Positions 34,415 to 43,404 of a stretch of DNA of 47,067 nt are shown piece by piece. The DNA lies in NCBI GenBank assembly GCA_913057785.1, contig CAJXPD010000048.1, forward strand, positions 1-47,067, in the 5' to 3' direction. A program made the position numbers and the translations under genes. The DNA comes from an uncultured Lewinella sp. GTDB taxonomy: Bacteria; Bacteroidota; Bacteroidia; Chitinophagales; Saprospiraceae. Each line of letters begins with the position of its first letter. Position 1 is the first letter of the stretch. The notes under the pieces were generated by a model, which saw only the letters and a list, made by a program, of their open reading frames with translations, did no database searches and was not told the origin of the DNA.

Positions 34415-36046
34415 ATGTACCAGTGGGAACGAGCTATCAATCGTATTAAGATCAATGATGAAAAAGATCGAACAAACTTCCTCGATGCGCTTCATCGCAT
34501 GAACGGACATCCTGGACTGAAGACGCTTTTACAAGAACATTCAGTTCCGGCATTGTACCGATTATTTCAAAAGCTTCAGGCAGATCAGAATCCCTTTAGC
34601 TTGATCTTAGCGGGTGAACAAGAATACTTATTGCATGACTTCTTCCAGCGCATTTTGGATAGTGCTCAAATGTTTCCATATGGTAGAATTGCACAAAAGG
34701 CCTTCGTCGAGTTGTGTTCTCTAGGGATTGATAAAGAAGCTTTGAAGGATCTGCTATCTACGCGAATGCTGGATTTGCTAAGTGTGGATCAGTTGCAAAA
34801 ACTGGGAGAAGTTCCCTTGAGCAATCTTCGTGTTCTGATCCGTTTTTTTAAGGCTAATTATCGGGTTTTGCCAGAGGATCTAATCAACCTTGGATCAGAA
34901 CTGATCATGGAAGCATCACCAGCTTTTGTGGCCCAGAAGAGTAATATTTTCCTGCGAGAATTTCTGTCAGCGGTCTTGCCACACTTTGAGGCTCGTTTTG
35001 CCCATTGTATGGATAGAGAGACACTGCATAGATACCCAGCCAAGATATTGGCTTGGTGGGAGGTTTGGCATCGTCATCAGGAACGCATCGAGGAGACCGT
35101 GAAGGAGGATATCTATTATCAGATGGACTTTTCAACTATCATCAGGTACGTCCCCGAATACATTTGGTGGAATGATGGTTTGCCTTACGGCCGCAACAAC
35201 CAAGTGTACCACTTCCGAAGCCCCGAATTTCGACATCTTGCTATTGGAGGTAGTGTACGAAAGGGCCCGGATTTTCGTCCTTACACACGTCGAATGGCAA
35301 AAGCTTTCGTGACGTTGCCCTATAATTTTCATGCCGGAATGCGTGATATGTATCTGTATTTCTATGGCATTTCGCTGGGAGCAGGAGAATTACTTCTGCT
35401 TTTCATGCAACGATTTATGCGGCATCGTAGAAGTAAATCTCAGCTGGTGGCAGAACTGGAGCTATGGAACCCGGTATTGCAAAAATTGGCCTGTGATGAT
35501 TTTGAAAATCTAGATATACCAGTAGCTCGCAATCTAATGGGGTATCTATATCATTGCTTGAGAGATCAGCCAGGTTATCAGGTGAAATCCAAGACGATTG
35601 CTCAGCTATGTGCAGAAAGTCAGGCTTACCAGGGTCGAATTCAGGCTCGAGCCAACGCTCGAGCTGCCAGAGAGCAGGCCCGCTTGTTGATGACGGGTAA
35701 AAGGTCAAAACTGATTCGCTGGGCTCCTCACTCTAAAGTACTTCCGATGGAGCTTAAACAAGCTGATCATCACTATAAGATCGTTGAGTTGACGGATGAA
35801 AACCAGCTGAACAGAGAAGGGGCGATCATGAATCACTGTGTAGGGGGGTATACCTATAAATGTGTAGATGAAGATGGTTCTATTTGGTCACTTCGAGAGT
35901 ACAAAGATGGAACTTGGTACAGCTTGGTCACCATTGAACTCGAAGGCAGTCAGATCGTGCAAGCGCGAGGTCCTTTTAACGCTACTCCAACACCGGAACA
36001 GAGGAAGATAATCCGGGCTTGGAAAAAGCGAGAAGGGCTAGTGTAG
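34415..36046 (+). CDS. PcfJ-like protein
   Basis: The ATG at 34415 gives 543 residues; an in-frame TTG at 34328 would place the upstream hairpin inside the gene and is less likely. The C-terminal about 110 residues carry the PcfJ signature: EGAIMNHCVGGYTYKC with conserved Asn-His-Cys-Val-Gly-Gly, then GSIWSLRE and LVTIELEGSQIVQARGPFN, ending in a lysine-rich helix. The N-terminal 400 residues are helical and unfamiliar. PcfJ was first seen on a conjugative plasmid of Enterococcus, and related proteins occur in bacterial chromosomes and mobile elements; the biochemical role is unknown. No conjugation gene is near. Confidence 0.85.
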   Translation: MYQWERAINRIKINDEKDRTNFLDALHRMNGHPGLKTLLQEHSVPALYRLFQKLQADQNPFSLILAGEQEYLLHDFFQRILDSAQMFPYGRIAQKAFVELCSLGIDKEALKDLLSTRMLDLLSVDQLQKLGEVPLSNLRVLIRFFKANYRVLPEDLINLGSELIMEASPAFVAQKSNIFLREFLSAVLPHFEARFAHCMDRETLHRYPAKILAWWEVWHRHQERIEETVKEDIYYQMDFSTIIRYVPEYIWWNDGLPYGRNNQVYHFRSPEFRHLAIGGSVRKGPDFRPYTRRMAKAFVTLPYNFHAGMRDMYLYFYGISLGAGELLLLFMQRFMRHRRSKSQLVAELELWNPVLQKLACDDFENLDIPVARNLMGYLYHCLRDQPGYQVKSKTIAQLCAESQAYQGRIQARANARAAREQARLLMTGKRSKLIRWAPHSKVLPMELKQADHHYKIVELTDENQLNREGAIMNHCVGGYTYKCVDEDGSIWSLREYKDGTWYSLVTIELEGSQIVQARGPFNATPTPEQRKIIRAWKKREGLV

Positions 36047-36332
36047 TAAACTGGTTTTGGACTTAAAAGAGGTTATTACCGGTATACTTCTTGAATGTGT
36101 CGACTCGAAATTTAATTTGGATTGACACATTTTTTTATTTCTATATTACTGTTCTTTAAATTTTTCTTGCTGCTTTTTTTACCTCTTTTTTTTACTCTCA
36201 CTTAAGTTAATTTGGTTTTAGTTGATTGAAAATCAATAATTTGATTGGTTTTTCGTATGTGTTGTATTTATAATTTCAGATTTATTGAATATATTATTCT
36301 TTCAATATTTTTTGAACATTTTAAACATTTTG
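36047..36332. promoter_or_regulatory. AT-rich leader upstream of blh
   Basis: The 286 bases contain unusually long T-runs (for example around 36127-36135 and 36171-36192) and a short palindrome TTGATT-GAA-AATCAA (36222-36236), with a third TTGATT at 36241-36246. It separates the PcfJ-like gene from blh and should carry the promoter of the retinal/rhodopsin operon. I cannot pick a single -7 element. Confidence 0.4.
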
Positions 36333-37313
36333 ATGTCTTATACCAAATTTCCTTTCAATAGGGATGTGAATTGGCAACAAAAAAGAAAAACTCAAATCGT
36401 GTCATTCTCAGTACATCACATACAAAATACAGTTCGGATTGTCACTATGTTGGCTATCCTAGGTGGGGTAATGATCCCCACAGATTGGGTGAGTAATTAT
36501 GTACTTTGGTTTGCGCTATTATTGATCATATTTGGAGTACCTCATGGAGCATCAGATTACATCATATTCAGACGGATGCTTCAGAAAAAAGAGAGTGCTC
36601 CCACCCACCTACATTTCGGAGCCTACTATTTCTCCGCCATGCTGTTGTACGGTGCGATCTGGTGGATAGCACCAGTAGTAGCGTTCTTACTTTTCATTCT
36701 AATTTCCGCCTATCATTTTGGACAGTCTAACTGGCATTCTATTGATTTCAAGAAATATTGGCAAGCCTGGCTTGTATATGGAGTGTGGGGAATTGCAGTA
36801 ATTGGGATTCCTGTCCTCCTACACCATGAAGAAGCTAGTGTTATCATTTTAGAAATTACAGGGGTAGTTATCGATATGAGTGCCTGGCGTGCTCCCCTGA
36901 TTTACACGCTGATTGGTATCAACCTATTGCAAATTGTCACTTTGTTCGAACAGAATCTCATTCCAAAAGACCGGTTTTATAGAGAGTTATCCAATTTCTT
37001 ATTGTTGGTGGGGTTGTTCGCTACTACCCCACTGTTGGTCGGATTCGGTATCTATTTCATGTTTTGGCACTCTCTTACTTCAACATTGGATCAACTGCAG
37101 GTATTCCAGCGTTGGGATAAGCGATACGACCTAAGGAGATATTTGAGGCAGGTAGTCCCCATGACTATATTGGCCTTTGTAGGATTAGGTGGTATTTATT
37201 ATTTCCTCGGTGACCAGATGAATCATGGAATTAACCTAGGCGCCTTCTTTTTATTCATAGCTATAATCACGGTTCCACATTCCATCTTGATGGATAAGTT
37301 ATACTCGCACTAG
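36333..37313 (+). CDS. blh: Blh/Brp-type beta-carotene 15,15'-dioxygenase
   Basis: Starting at ATG 36333 gives 326 residues; a TTG at 36285 would add 16. The protein has about eight membrane helices with the conserved histidines of the Brp/Blh family: GVPHGASD (H71), SAYHFGQSNWH (H128, H135), FMFWHSLTS (H246) and TVPHSILMD (H316). Blh cuts beta-carotene in the middle to make two retinals, the chromophore of the rhodopsin encoded next door. A 78-base gap and shared direction suggest one operon with the rhodopsin gene. No crt gene for making the carotene itself is in the window. Confidence 0.95.
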   Translation: MSYTKFPFNRDVNWQQKRKTQIVSFSVHHIQNTVRIVTMLAILGGVMIPTDWVSNYVLWFALLLIIFGVPHGASDYIIFRRMLQKKESAPTHLHFGAYYFSAMLLYGAIWWIAPVVAFLLFILISAYHFGQSNWHSIDFKKYWQAWLVYGVWGIAVIGIPVLLHHEEASVIILEITGVVIDMSAWRAPLIYTLIGINLLQIVTLFEQNLIPKDRFYRELSNFLLLVGLFATTPLLVGFGIYFMFWHSLTSTLDQLQVFQRWDKRYDLRRYLRQVVPMTILAFVGLGGIYYFLGDQMNHGINLGAFFLFIAIITVPHSILMDKLYSH

Positions 37314-37391
37314 CGGGTACGAAAAACAAAAAACATTAAGGAGAATAAGAGCGAGAGCTCGGTACTTTTTACCTTATTAAACAACAAAATT

Positions 37392-38138
37392 ATGGAATCT
37401 TTATTAGCTGCAAAACCGTTATTTCTAGCCAGTCTTCAGTCGGGAGACTATGTTGGTTTCACCTTTTTCATTGGCTCTATGGCCATGATGGCAGCATCCG
37501 TATTTTTCTTCTTTGAAATGAATAATGTAGAAGGCAAATGGAGAACTTCTCTTCTCGTTTCCGGCCTGATTACATTCATTGCTGCTGTTCATTACTATTA
37601 CATGAGAGACTTCTGGATTGAAAACGGAACCTCTCCTACAGAGTTACGCTACATTGATTGGATCTTAACCGTGCCTTTGATGTGTGTTGAGTTTTACCTT
37701 ATTCTGAAAGCCTTCGGCGCAAAGATCGGTCTACTTTGGAAAATGATTTTCTATTCATTAATCATGCTAGTAGCAGGGTATTTAGGGGAGACAGTATTCA
37801 GAGACAGTTCTCCTCTATGGGGTTTTATCTCAACCATTGGGTACGTCGGAATTTTGTATGAAGTCTGGTTCGGTTCTGCTAAGAAATTAGCTGATGGTTC
37901 TAATGATCCAGTTCTACAACGTGCATTCAAAACTTTGGCGTGGTTTGTGTTTGCGGGTTGGGCAATTTACCCAATCGGTTATATGACCATCGAAGGATCA
38001 GGTTGGTTAAGTGGCGTATTGGCTTCTTCTAGCATGGATCTAATTTACAATATCGGTGACGCGGTTAACAAAATCGGGTTTGGTTTAGTGATCTATTCAC
38101 TAGCTGTAGCCTCTAAGTCATCTGTCGCAACAGCATAG
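37392..38138 (+). CDS. Proteorhodopsin, light-driven outward proton pump
   Basis: The 248-residue seven-helix protein carries the proton pump residues of proteorhodopsin: H67 (in AAVHYYYM), R86, D89 (proton acceptor) and T93 in RYIDWILTVP, E100 (proton donor) in VEFYLIL, and the Schiff-base lysine K227 in DAVNKIGFG. This is the D-T-E pattern, so it is expected to pump H+ and not Na+ or Cl-. Tuning position M97 (105 in green proteorhodopsin) is Met, typical of Bacteroidota and green light. In helix 5, LWGFISTIGY puts G144 at the place of bacteriorhodopsin W138 and xanthorhodopsin G156, which leaves a window for a carotenoid antenna. It follows blh, and a strong terminator follows it. Confidence 0.97.
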   Translation: MESLLAAKPLFLASLQSGDYVGFTFFIGSMAMMAASVFFFFEMNNVEGKWRTSLLVSGLITFIAAVHYYYMRDFWIENGTSPTELRYIDWILTVPLMCVEFYLILKAFGAKIGLLWKMIFYSLIMLVAGYLGETVFRDSSPLWGFISTIGYVGILYEVWFGSAKKLADGSNDPVLQRAFKTLAWFVFAGWAIYPIGYMTIEGSGWLSGVLASSSMDLIYNIGDAVNKIGFGLVIYSLAVASKSSVATA

Positions 38139-38195
38139 TCTTACCTTTACTATTTTTTGGCATAGTTGACCAATAAATATTCATTAGTAGAATTC

Positions 38196-38230
38196 AAACT
38201 CCTGCCACTCTATGAGTGGTGGGAGTTTTT
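38196..38230 (+). terminator. Terminator of the blh-rhodopsin operon
   Basis: AAACTCCTGCCACTC (38196-38210) and GAGTGGTGGGAGTTT (38214-38228) form a 15-bp stem, two of the pairs being G-U wobbles in RNA, with a three-base loop and a T-run to 38230. It lies 58 bases past the rhodopsin stop. Confidence 0.9.
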
Positions 38231-38496
38231 GCTGTATAGTATATGCAATTCACATCCAGTCTCCCATAAGCGACATTCAAACCTAGAATCCTAACGCTCA
38301 GTGATTTTTGTTTGTCTGATTGACCATTAGCGTTTTTCTTTTAGGGTTGTCATGGTCTAGGATGTTATCATAATTCGAGAGGAATCACTATATTTTCCTA
38401 GAAGCCGTCTTCAAAATGCCTGCTGGAGTTCAACTGGTATTTTCGAAATGGGTTTCAGAAGTATAGTGAGAATAACGTCCTTTAAATCGAAGACAA
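38231..38496. other. Gap between rhodopsin terminator and second kinase operon
   Basis: The 266 bases contain no gene I can support. They should hold the promoter of the following operon; TATATTTT near 38390-38397 resembles TAnnTTTG with one mismatch but has no clear -33 partner. Confidence 0.4.
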
Positions 38497-39783
38497 GTGA
38501 AAAAGAAAAGCCTGATACTGAATGCCAAGCAGTTTTGGATTTCCCAAACTTGCTTGCTTCAGGGTACATACTGGAGAAGACTGCTTTGGGGGATACTTTT
38601 GTTGCCCGCCATGCTACAGGGACAGGTATGCCAAGGGGTTATTTATGGAAAGATAATCTTGAAGAATGGAGAGACCTACCAGGGGCAATTACGTTGGGGA
38701 AACGAGAAAGCATTATGGGATGATATATTTAGTGCTCCGAAAAATGAAAGACCCATGCGTCATCTTCTATCCAAAGAGGAAGCTCGCCGGATAAAAAGGA
38801 GGACAGAGGAGTTCAAATACGGCTTCATGGCGCTTTGGGAAGACAAGAATCCAAATCTGAATTTTGCCTTTCGATGCTACTATGGAGATATTCGAAAATT
38901 GACCGTTCAAGGAGACAACACCGTTTTACTTCAACTAAAAAACGGGAAAGAAATCAACTTGAGGAGAAGCAGGGGGGGAGATCTGGATAAGAAGATCAAT
39001 GTATTCGATCAACAAAAGGGTAAGGTTAAGTTTGGTTTTGATCGTATTCATGCCATAGAGTTTCAAGATACCCCTAGTAGCTTCAATTGCCCGCTAGGAA
39101 CCCCAGTTTATGGAAAGGTATCCACGACCAGAGGTGTGTTTGAAGGCTTCATCACATGGGATAAGGAAGAATGTTTATCTAAAGATAAGATCAGTGGGAA
39201 GCAAGAGGGGCGTACTATGGATCTGAAGTTTGGAAACATCAAAACACTTAAGGCGCAGAAAAACGGATCCATGATCACAATGCGTTCTGGGCGTGTGTTG
39301 TTTCTAAATGATCATGATGATGTGAGTAGCGGCAATCACGGTATTACGGTGCGAGGCCTGTACCTAGGGCAGGTCACTATCGAGTGGGAAAATTTTATCT
39401 CTGTGACTTTTCTAGAACCACAATTACCACCGCCTGCCTATGACTATTTCAAAACACCAGAAATACTAGCAGGAACAGTGTTGTTGAACAATGGTACACG
39501 GTTTCGAGGACAGATCATCTATGACTTGGACGAGATATACAACGTAGAGTTTTTGAATGGAGACAATGGAAAATATCAATACTTCATTCCTTTTTCTTTC
39601 ATCAAGAGGATTGAGCCTCAGAACGACAAGTTTTCTACCGTATACTTGAAAGAGGAGAGTCAGCTACTACTTGGAGGCAACTCAGATGTAGATAGCGGTA
39701 ATCATGGAATCATAGTTATTAAGCCAAGTGGACGAGCTGAGTACGTAGAATGGAAAGACATAAAAAGTATCGATTTTGACTGA
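38497..39783 (+). CDS. Exported three-repeat beta protein preceding a LytS/LytTR pair
   Basis: The frame from GTG 38497 gives 428 residues. The hydrophobic stretch RRLLWGILLLPAMLQGQVCQG (about 27-47) looks like a signal peptide, so the real start may be a later in-frame TTG/ATG nearer to it. The mature part holds about three related units. Each begins with G.......NG..F.G.I.W (GKIILKNGETYQGQLRW, GKVSTTRGVFEGFITW, GTVLLNNGTRFRGQIIY), and two of them contain an S/N-DV-S/D-SGNHGI-V loop. No known family comes to mind. Its stop overlaps the start of the kinase gene by eight bases, so it probably belongs to that signalling system as a periplasmic sensor partner. Confidence 0.7.
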   Translation: MKKKSLILNAKQFWISQTCLLQGTYWRRLLWGILLLPAMLQGQVCQGVIYGKIILKNGETYQGQLRWGNEKALWDDIFSAPKNERPMRHLLSKEEARRIKRRTEEFKYGFMALWEDKNPNLNFAFRCYYGDIRKLTVQGDNTVLLQLKNGKEINLRRSRGGDLDKKINVFDQQKGKVKFGFDRIHAIEFQDTPSSFNCPLGTPVYGKVSTTRGVFEGFITWDKEECLSKDKISGKQEGRTMDLKFGNIKTLKAQKNGSMITMRSGRVLFLNDHDDVSSGNHGITVRGLYLGQVTIEWENFISVTFLEPQLPPPAYDYFKTPEILAGTVLLNNGTRFRGQIIYDLDEIYNVEFLNGDNGKYQYFIPFSFIKRIEPQNDKFSTVYLKEESQLLLGGNSDVDSGNHGIIVIKPSGRAEYVEWKDIKSIDFD

Positions 39784-40825
39784 AAAACTGCGATTGTTTT
39801 TTACTCGACTGAGCCTACAGACAGCTCTGCTCATCATCCTAGGGGCAACCATTTTTCTCTATTGGTATTGGCTTCAGCAAGGTGCAAAGGATGAAGGCTA
39901 CCCCATTTACCGGGTAGCCGTTCTGTGGGTCTTGGTATTGAGTTTCTGCCTTTGGTTGGGCAATTTATTTATCTATCGATTCATTCAACGTGCTTATTCT
40001 TGGGAATCTTCGTTTTCCTCTCGCTTTTTCTTGCAATTGGTATTGACCTTGTTCTTTTCTCTTGGCTGCATTAATCTCACCTACGTTTTATTCAAAAATG
40101 CATTTACCCAACTTCCTCCGGATCAAAATCAGTTAATCCTATTAAATATTTATGGCACCTTGTTTCTAGTGCCGGTTCTATCGGTCCAGTTTGGCTTGCT
40201 CTTCTTGCGAAAATGGAAAATGGCGATTATTGAACAAGAAAAGCTCAAAAAAGAGCAAGTACAATCTGAGCTATTCGCCTTGAGATCACACCTTTCTCCC
40301 CACTTTTTATTTAATAATCTAAATATCCTTTCGGCATTGATAGAGGTAGAAAATCAGCCTGCTCAGGATTATCTGGATCGTTTTGCCCAGGTGTACAGAT
40401 ATGTGCTTAAGAATAGGGAAATAGAGTTAATTAGTCTATCAGAAGAGTTGCGCTTTTTGGAGTCGTATAATTTCTTATTACAACAGCGATTTTCCAAAGC
40501 GCTACAAATTGATATTCAGGTGGCTCCTTCTTATAAGGAATACTTGTTACCGCCCCTTTCCTTGCAGATGTTGATTGAAAATGCGTTGAAACACAATAAA
40601 CTCTCTGAAAAAAAACCACTCCAAATTAAGATTACCACAGAAGATCAAGATAGACTAAGTGTAGAAAATAACTTGCAGACCAAGACCCTCCCACCTCAAG
40701 AAAAGACGGGCTTTGGCTTAGAGAATATTCGAAGGAGGTATTGGCTAATTGCTCGTCAGGAAATAGATTGGACTTGCACCACCGCAGCCTTTAGGGTGGG
40801 TTTGCCATTGATCAAACATTCGTAA
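39776..40825 (+). CDS. LytS-type histidine kinase
   Basis: The 349-residue protein begins at a TTG (39776); no ATG lies near, and the N-terminus from it is a good first membrane helix. About four helices (roughly 15-150) form a compact membrane sensor with no large extracellular domain, unlike the kinase at 1485-4364. The His_kinase domain has H176 in LSPHFLFNNLN, LIENALKHN and KTGFGLENI. It phosphorylates the regulator encoded 11 bases downstream. The gene overlaps the exported repeat protein by eight bases, so three genes form a coupled unit. Confidence 0.9.
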   Translation: MTEKLRLFFTRLSLQTALLIILGATIFLYWYWLQQGAKDEGYPIYRVAVLWVLVLSFCLWLGNLFIYRFIQRAYSWESSFSSRFFLQLVLTLFFSLGCINLTYVLFKNAFTQLPPDQNQLILLNIYGTLFLVPVLSVQFGLLFLRKWKMAIIEQEKLKKEQVQSELFALRSHLSPHFLFNNLNILSALIEVENQPAQDYLDRFAQVYRYVLKNREIELISLSEELRFLESYNFLLQQRFSKALQIDIQVAPSYKEYLLPPLSLQMLIENALKHNKLSEKKPLQIKITTEDQDRLSVENNLQTKTLPPQEKTGFGLENIRRRYWLIARQEIDWTCTTAAFRVGLPLIKHS

Positions 40826-40836
40826 CCAAGGATAGA

Positions 40837-41607
40837 ATGAATATAGTAATCATCGAAGATGAAGCATTAGCAGCAGGGAAGCTAGAAAAGATGATCCTTA
40901 AGCACAATAGTGAATTTAAGGTATTAGAGAAATTAGGCTCAGTGGAAGCTGCTAGCGAATGGTTTGCTCAGCACGACATGCCAGATTTATTGTTCCTAGA
41001 TATCCAACTGTCAGATGGGACATCCTTCGACCTACTAAAGAGTATAGAGATCACTTGTCCAGTTATATTCACCACAGCCTACGATCACTTTGCACTTGAT
41101 GCATTTCAATTACATAGCGTTGATTACTTACTCAAGCCCGTTAGTCAGGATAAATTAGCAAAAGCGCTCGCTAAGCTGGATGAGATGCAACAACATTACC
41201 AAAAATCACAACCTGCTCCCCAATGGGAAACCGTTCTGAAAACCCTGGAAGGTCAGCAGCCACAAGCCTACAAATCCCGCTTCCTCATCAAGTCAGGTAC
41301 CCGCTACTTCCCTGTCTCCACCAAACAGACCCATTATTTCTTTTCTGAACAACGCATTACCTTTTTAGTGACAGAAGAAGGTAAAAAGTACACCATCGGC
41401 TACACTTTGGATGAACTAGCCAATCTGCTCGACCCCGCTGATTTTTTTCGTATTAACCGCAAGATGATCGTTCACATCAAGAGTATACAGATGGTGCACA
41501 AACACTTTAATGGCCGATTAAAAGTGGAATTAGATCCACAACCCGAAGAAGAAATAATGGTTAGTAGCCGTCGGGTTGCGGATTTTCAGGCATGGTTAGA
41601 TCGCTAG
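40837..41607 (+). CDS. LytTR-family response regulator
   Basis: The 256-residue protein has a receiver domain (about 1-120) with acidic pocket EDEA, phosphoacceptor D55 in LFLDIQLSD, TTAYDHF and K in YLLKPV, and a LytTR DNA-binding domain (about 145-255) with FFRINRKMIVHIKSI. It closely resembles the regulator at 736-1488, including the spacing of motifs, so the two systems may have arisen by duplication. It is encoded 11 bases after its partner kinase. Targets are unknown; this operon is immediately downstream of the rhodopsin operon but separated by a terminator. Confidence 0.92.
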   Translation: MNIVIIEDEALAAGKLEKMILKHNSEFKVLEKLGSVEAASEWFAQHDMPDLLFLDIQLSDGTSFDLLKSIEITCPVIFTTAYDHFALDAFQLHSVDYLLKPVSQDKLAKALAKLDEMQQHYQKSQPAPQWETVLKTLEGQQPQAYKSRFLIKSGTRYFPVSTKQTHYFFSEQRITFLVTEEGKKYTIGYTLDELANLLDPADFFRINRKMIVHIKSIQMVHKHFNGRLKVELDPQPEEEIMVSSRRVADFQAWLDR

Positions 41608-41780
41608 TAGAGAAGATAAGATCTTAAAACAGATATCGCAGAATAAGGAAAAGGCTTGATGCTTGATAAAGCCCAAACCTTTAACCCAACAACTTAACTT
41701 AGAAGCTTTCAATGTTCCATTCGAAAGTTTCGAGGCACTGAAGGGCTCAATGCCAATCAACTGCGATTCTCAGTAATATA

Positions 41781-43016
41781 TTAAAGTCGAGTATTAACAA
41801 TGTTATTAAAGGCAGAGCCAAAGGTATAGCTGATACCAAAGCTAAAGCCTAGTTCAAAGTCAGTAGCAATTTGTCGCTGCCGTAGTAAGATATCCTCCAG
41901 GGATGCACTCCCCGCTGGCAGATTCAGCAGATTTCTTATCAATTCAAGATTAGCGGAGGAACGAAGGGAAAGCCCTTTAAATACACGTATGTTCGCATAG
42001 CTGAAAAGTCGTAAGCTGTTTTTCGTCATGTCATGAAGGTACGCAGAGGCGGATAAGTTAGTTGATATATCACCCCATGGTTGTCTAAATCGCATTTCAG
42101 CTGAAAGAGAATGATTGTATAGGACTTCCCTCCTTTTTCCGAATATGGTTTCTTCAATATAGCCGTTGTAGATAGCTCCAACTTTATAGGCGAGTGTAAT
42201 CTCTCTTTTCAATACTTCTCGATACGGAAACAAGTTATACTCTATAGCTGGCTGTACATAAGTAGAAAAATCGATGTTTCGATAGGTGTTGTGCGTTAGC
42301 CCTGAGAAGATGCCAGCAGACCAATGGTTGCCAAGACTCTTGACAATACTGCCTCTGAAGTAGTGGTTTTCCCGGGTACTTACGAAGCTCTCCTCATTAC
42401 TCTCAAATCGGTTTTCGGCCATGTTGAACTCGACATCCGTGCGAATTCTCCAATCTTCCGTCACTCGATCTGATTCCATGCCCAATTCTATATTGAATCG
42501 GCGCCGACTGGTTTCTTTGTTAAAACTTCCGGACCCATAGACTTCGAATATCCAATTGTTCCAAGGATCTTGTTCTTCGTGCGGCTGAAACTTAGCGGTA
42601 GATTTTGGTAAGTGAATGCTTACTTCTTCAGCCATATCCGATTCCATCAAATAAGGAAACAGTCCAACTAAGATCTTCTTTACCAGACCCTTTCTGACTT
42701 CATCACGTGTCATGGTAGGTTGGGTCTGGTATTCTACTTCTTCCTGTAAGTGGGCAAAACTATTCCTACCTGTAAAGTTCAATTGATAGGTCTGCCCTCC
42801 ACTACCATTAGTGATGTTATTGATGAATACTTGCACATCAGCTAAGGCTTGATCTCTAACATGATCAAAGGACGATAACTCTTGTCGGATGTAATTTCGA
42901 TCGCAATTACAGTCTGTAAAAATCCTTAAACGCTCAGACTGCGAAAAAAGCACAATGGACGTAAATAACAGAATGGTCAGCAGGGTGATTTTCCTTAAAT
43001 AAGACAGGTGTTTCAT
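41781..43016 (-). CDS. Predicted outer-membrane beta-barrel protein
   Basis: The 411 residues begin with a signal peptide (about 1-25, ending IVLFSQ). A small domain (26-150) includes the motif RIFTDCNCDRNYIRQEL. The remaining about 250 residues alternate polar and hydrophobic residues in amphipathic strands, such as FNIELGMESDRVTEDWRI, HYFRGSIVKSLGNHWSAGIF and NHSLSAEMRFRQPWGDIST, ending ISYTFGSAFNNIVNTRL. The aromatic/NNIVN end resembles other outer-membrane barrels of Bacteroidota. The function is unknown. It is convergent with the LytTR gene and stands alone. Confidence 0.75.
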   Translation of the reverse strand: MKHLSYLRKITLLTILLFTSIVLFSQSERLRIFTDCNCDRNYIRQELSSFDHVRDQALADVQVFINNITNGSGGQTYQLNFTGRNSFAHLQEEVEYQTQPTMTRDEVRKGLVKKILVGLFPYLMESDMAEEVSIHLPKSTAKFQPHEEQDPWNNWIFEVYGSGSFNKETSRRRFNIELGMESDRVTEDWRIRTDVEFNMAENRFESNEESFVSTRENHYFRGSIVKSLGNHWSAGIFSGLTHNTYRNIDFSTYVQPAIEYNLFPYREVLKREITLAYKVGAIYNGYIEETIFGKRREVLYNHSLSAEMRFRQPWGDISTNLSASAYLHDMTKNSLRLFSYANIRVFKGLSLRSSANLELIRNLLNLPAGSASLEDILLRQRQIATDFELGFSFGISYTFGSAFNNIVNTRL

Positions 43017-43230
43017 GGGTGGTCGGGTCGTTTTGATACAAAAAAAGACACCTACCTACGCATGACCAAGCTCAAATGGATGAGTGATGGATTTTAACGA
43101 CTGAACGTTAGAATTTTGAAAACCTCCTTGTGCAATCGATTGCATCAGGAGCTAAACCATACAGTACGCAGTATAGATACTAACAGACAAATCCAAATCG
43201 AAAGGGTATTATCTAATCGTTACCAAATTA
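43017..43230. other. Gap upstream of the barrel protein gene
   Basis: These 214 bases should contain the barrel gene's promoter on the minus strand, but I find no clean -7/-33 pair and no gene. The palindromic element begins at its right edge. Confidence 0.4.
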
Positions 43231-43394
43231 AATACACTGTGTAAAAAGCAGACTGGTGTTTTGAACCACCAGGTTTTTGTTCAAATCGAGGCGCGGCGGA
43301 GCCTCGTAGCCTTCGTTACGAAGGCGAGTACGCAACGCAGAGTTGAACAAAAAGATGGCTTCAAAATATCGGTATATTTATTACACAGTGTATT
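43231..43394. mobile_element. 164-bp nested palindromic element, MITE-like
   Basis: AATACACTGTGTAA (43231-43244) and TTACACAGTGTATT (43381-43394) are perfect 14-bp terminal inverted repeats. Inside are further paired arms: TTTTGAA/TTCAAAA (43259-43265, 43360-43366), TTTTTGTTCAA/TTGAACAAAAA (43274-43284, 43343-43353), CGAGGC/GCCTCG (43287-43292, 43301-43306) and GCCTTCG/CGAAGGC (43309-43315, 43319-43325). The whole folds into a branched cruciform. With the ends drawn one base inward, TAA flanks both sides (43229-43231, 43394-43396), as a target duplication would. It has no open frame and ends 10 bases before the desaturase stop codon. Confidence 0.75.
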
Positions 43395-43404
43395 AAAGTT
43401 GAGT

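Noticed and set aside
37392..38138. Sodium-pumping (NDQ) or chloride-pumping (NTQ) rhodopsin
   Set aside because: The key positions read D89, T93, E100, the proton-pump set, so those specialised types do not fit.
38448..38723. Separate 91-residue gene before the second kinase operon
   Set aside because: It overlaps the signal-peptide region of the three-repeat protein in another frame and shows no domain or start-site support.
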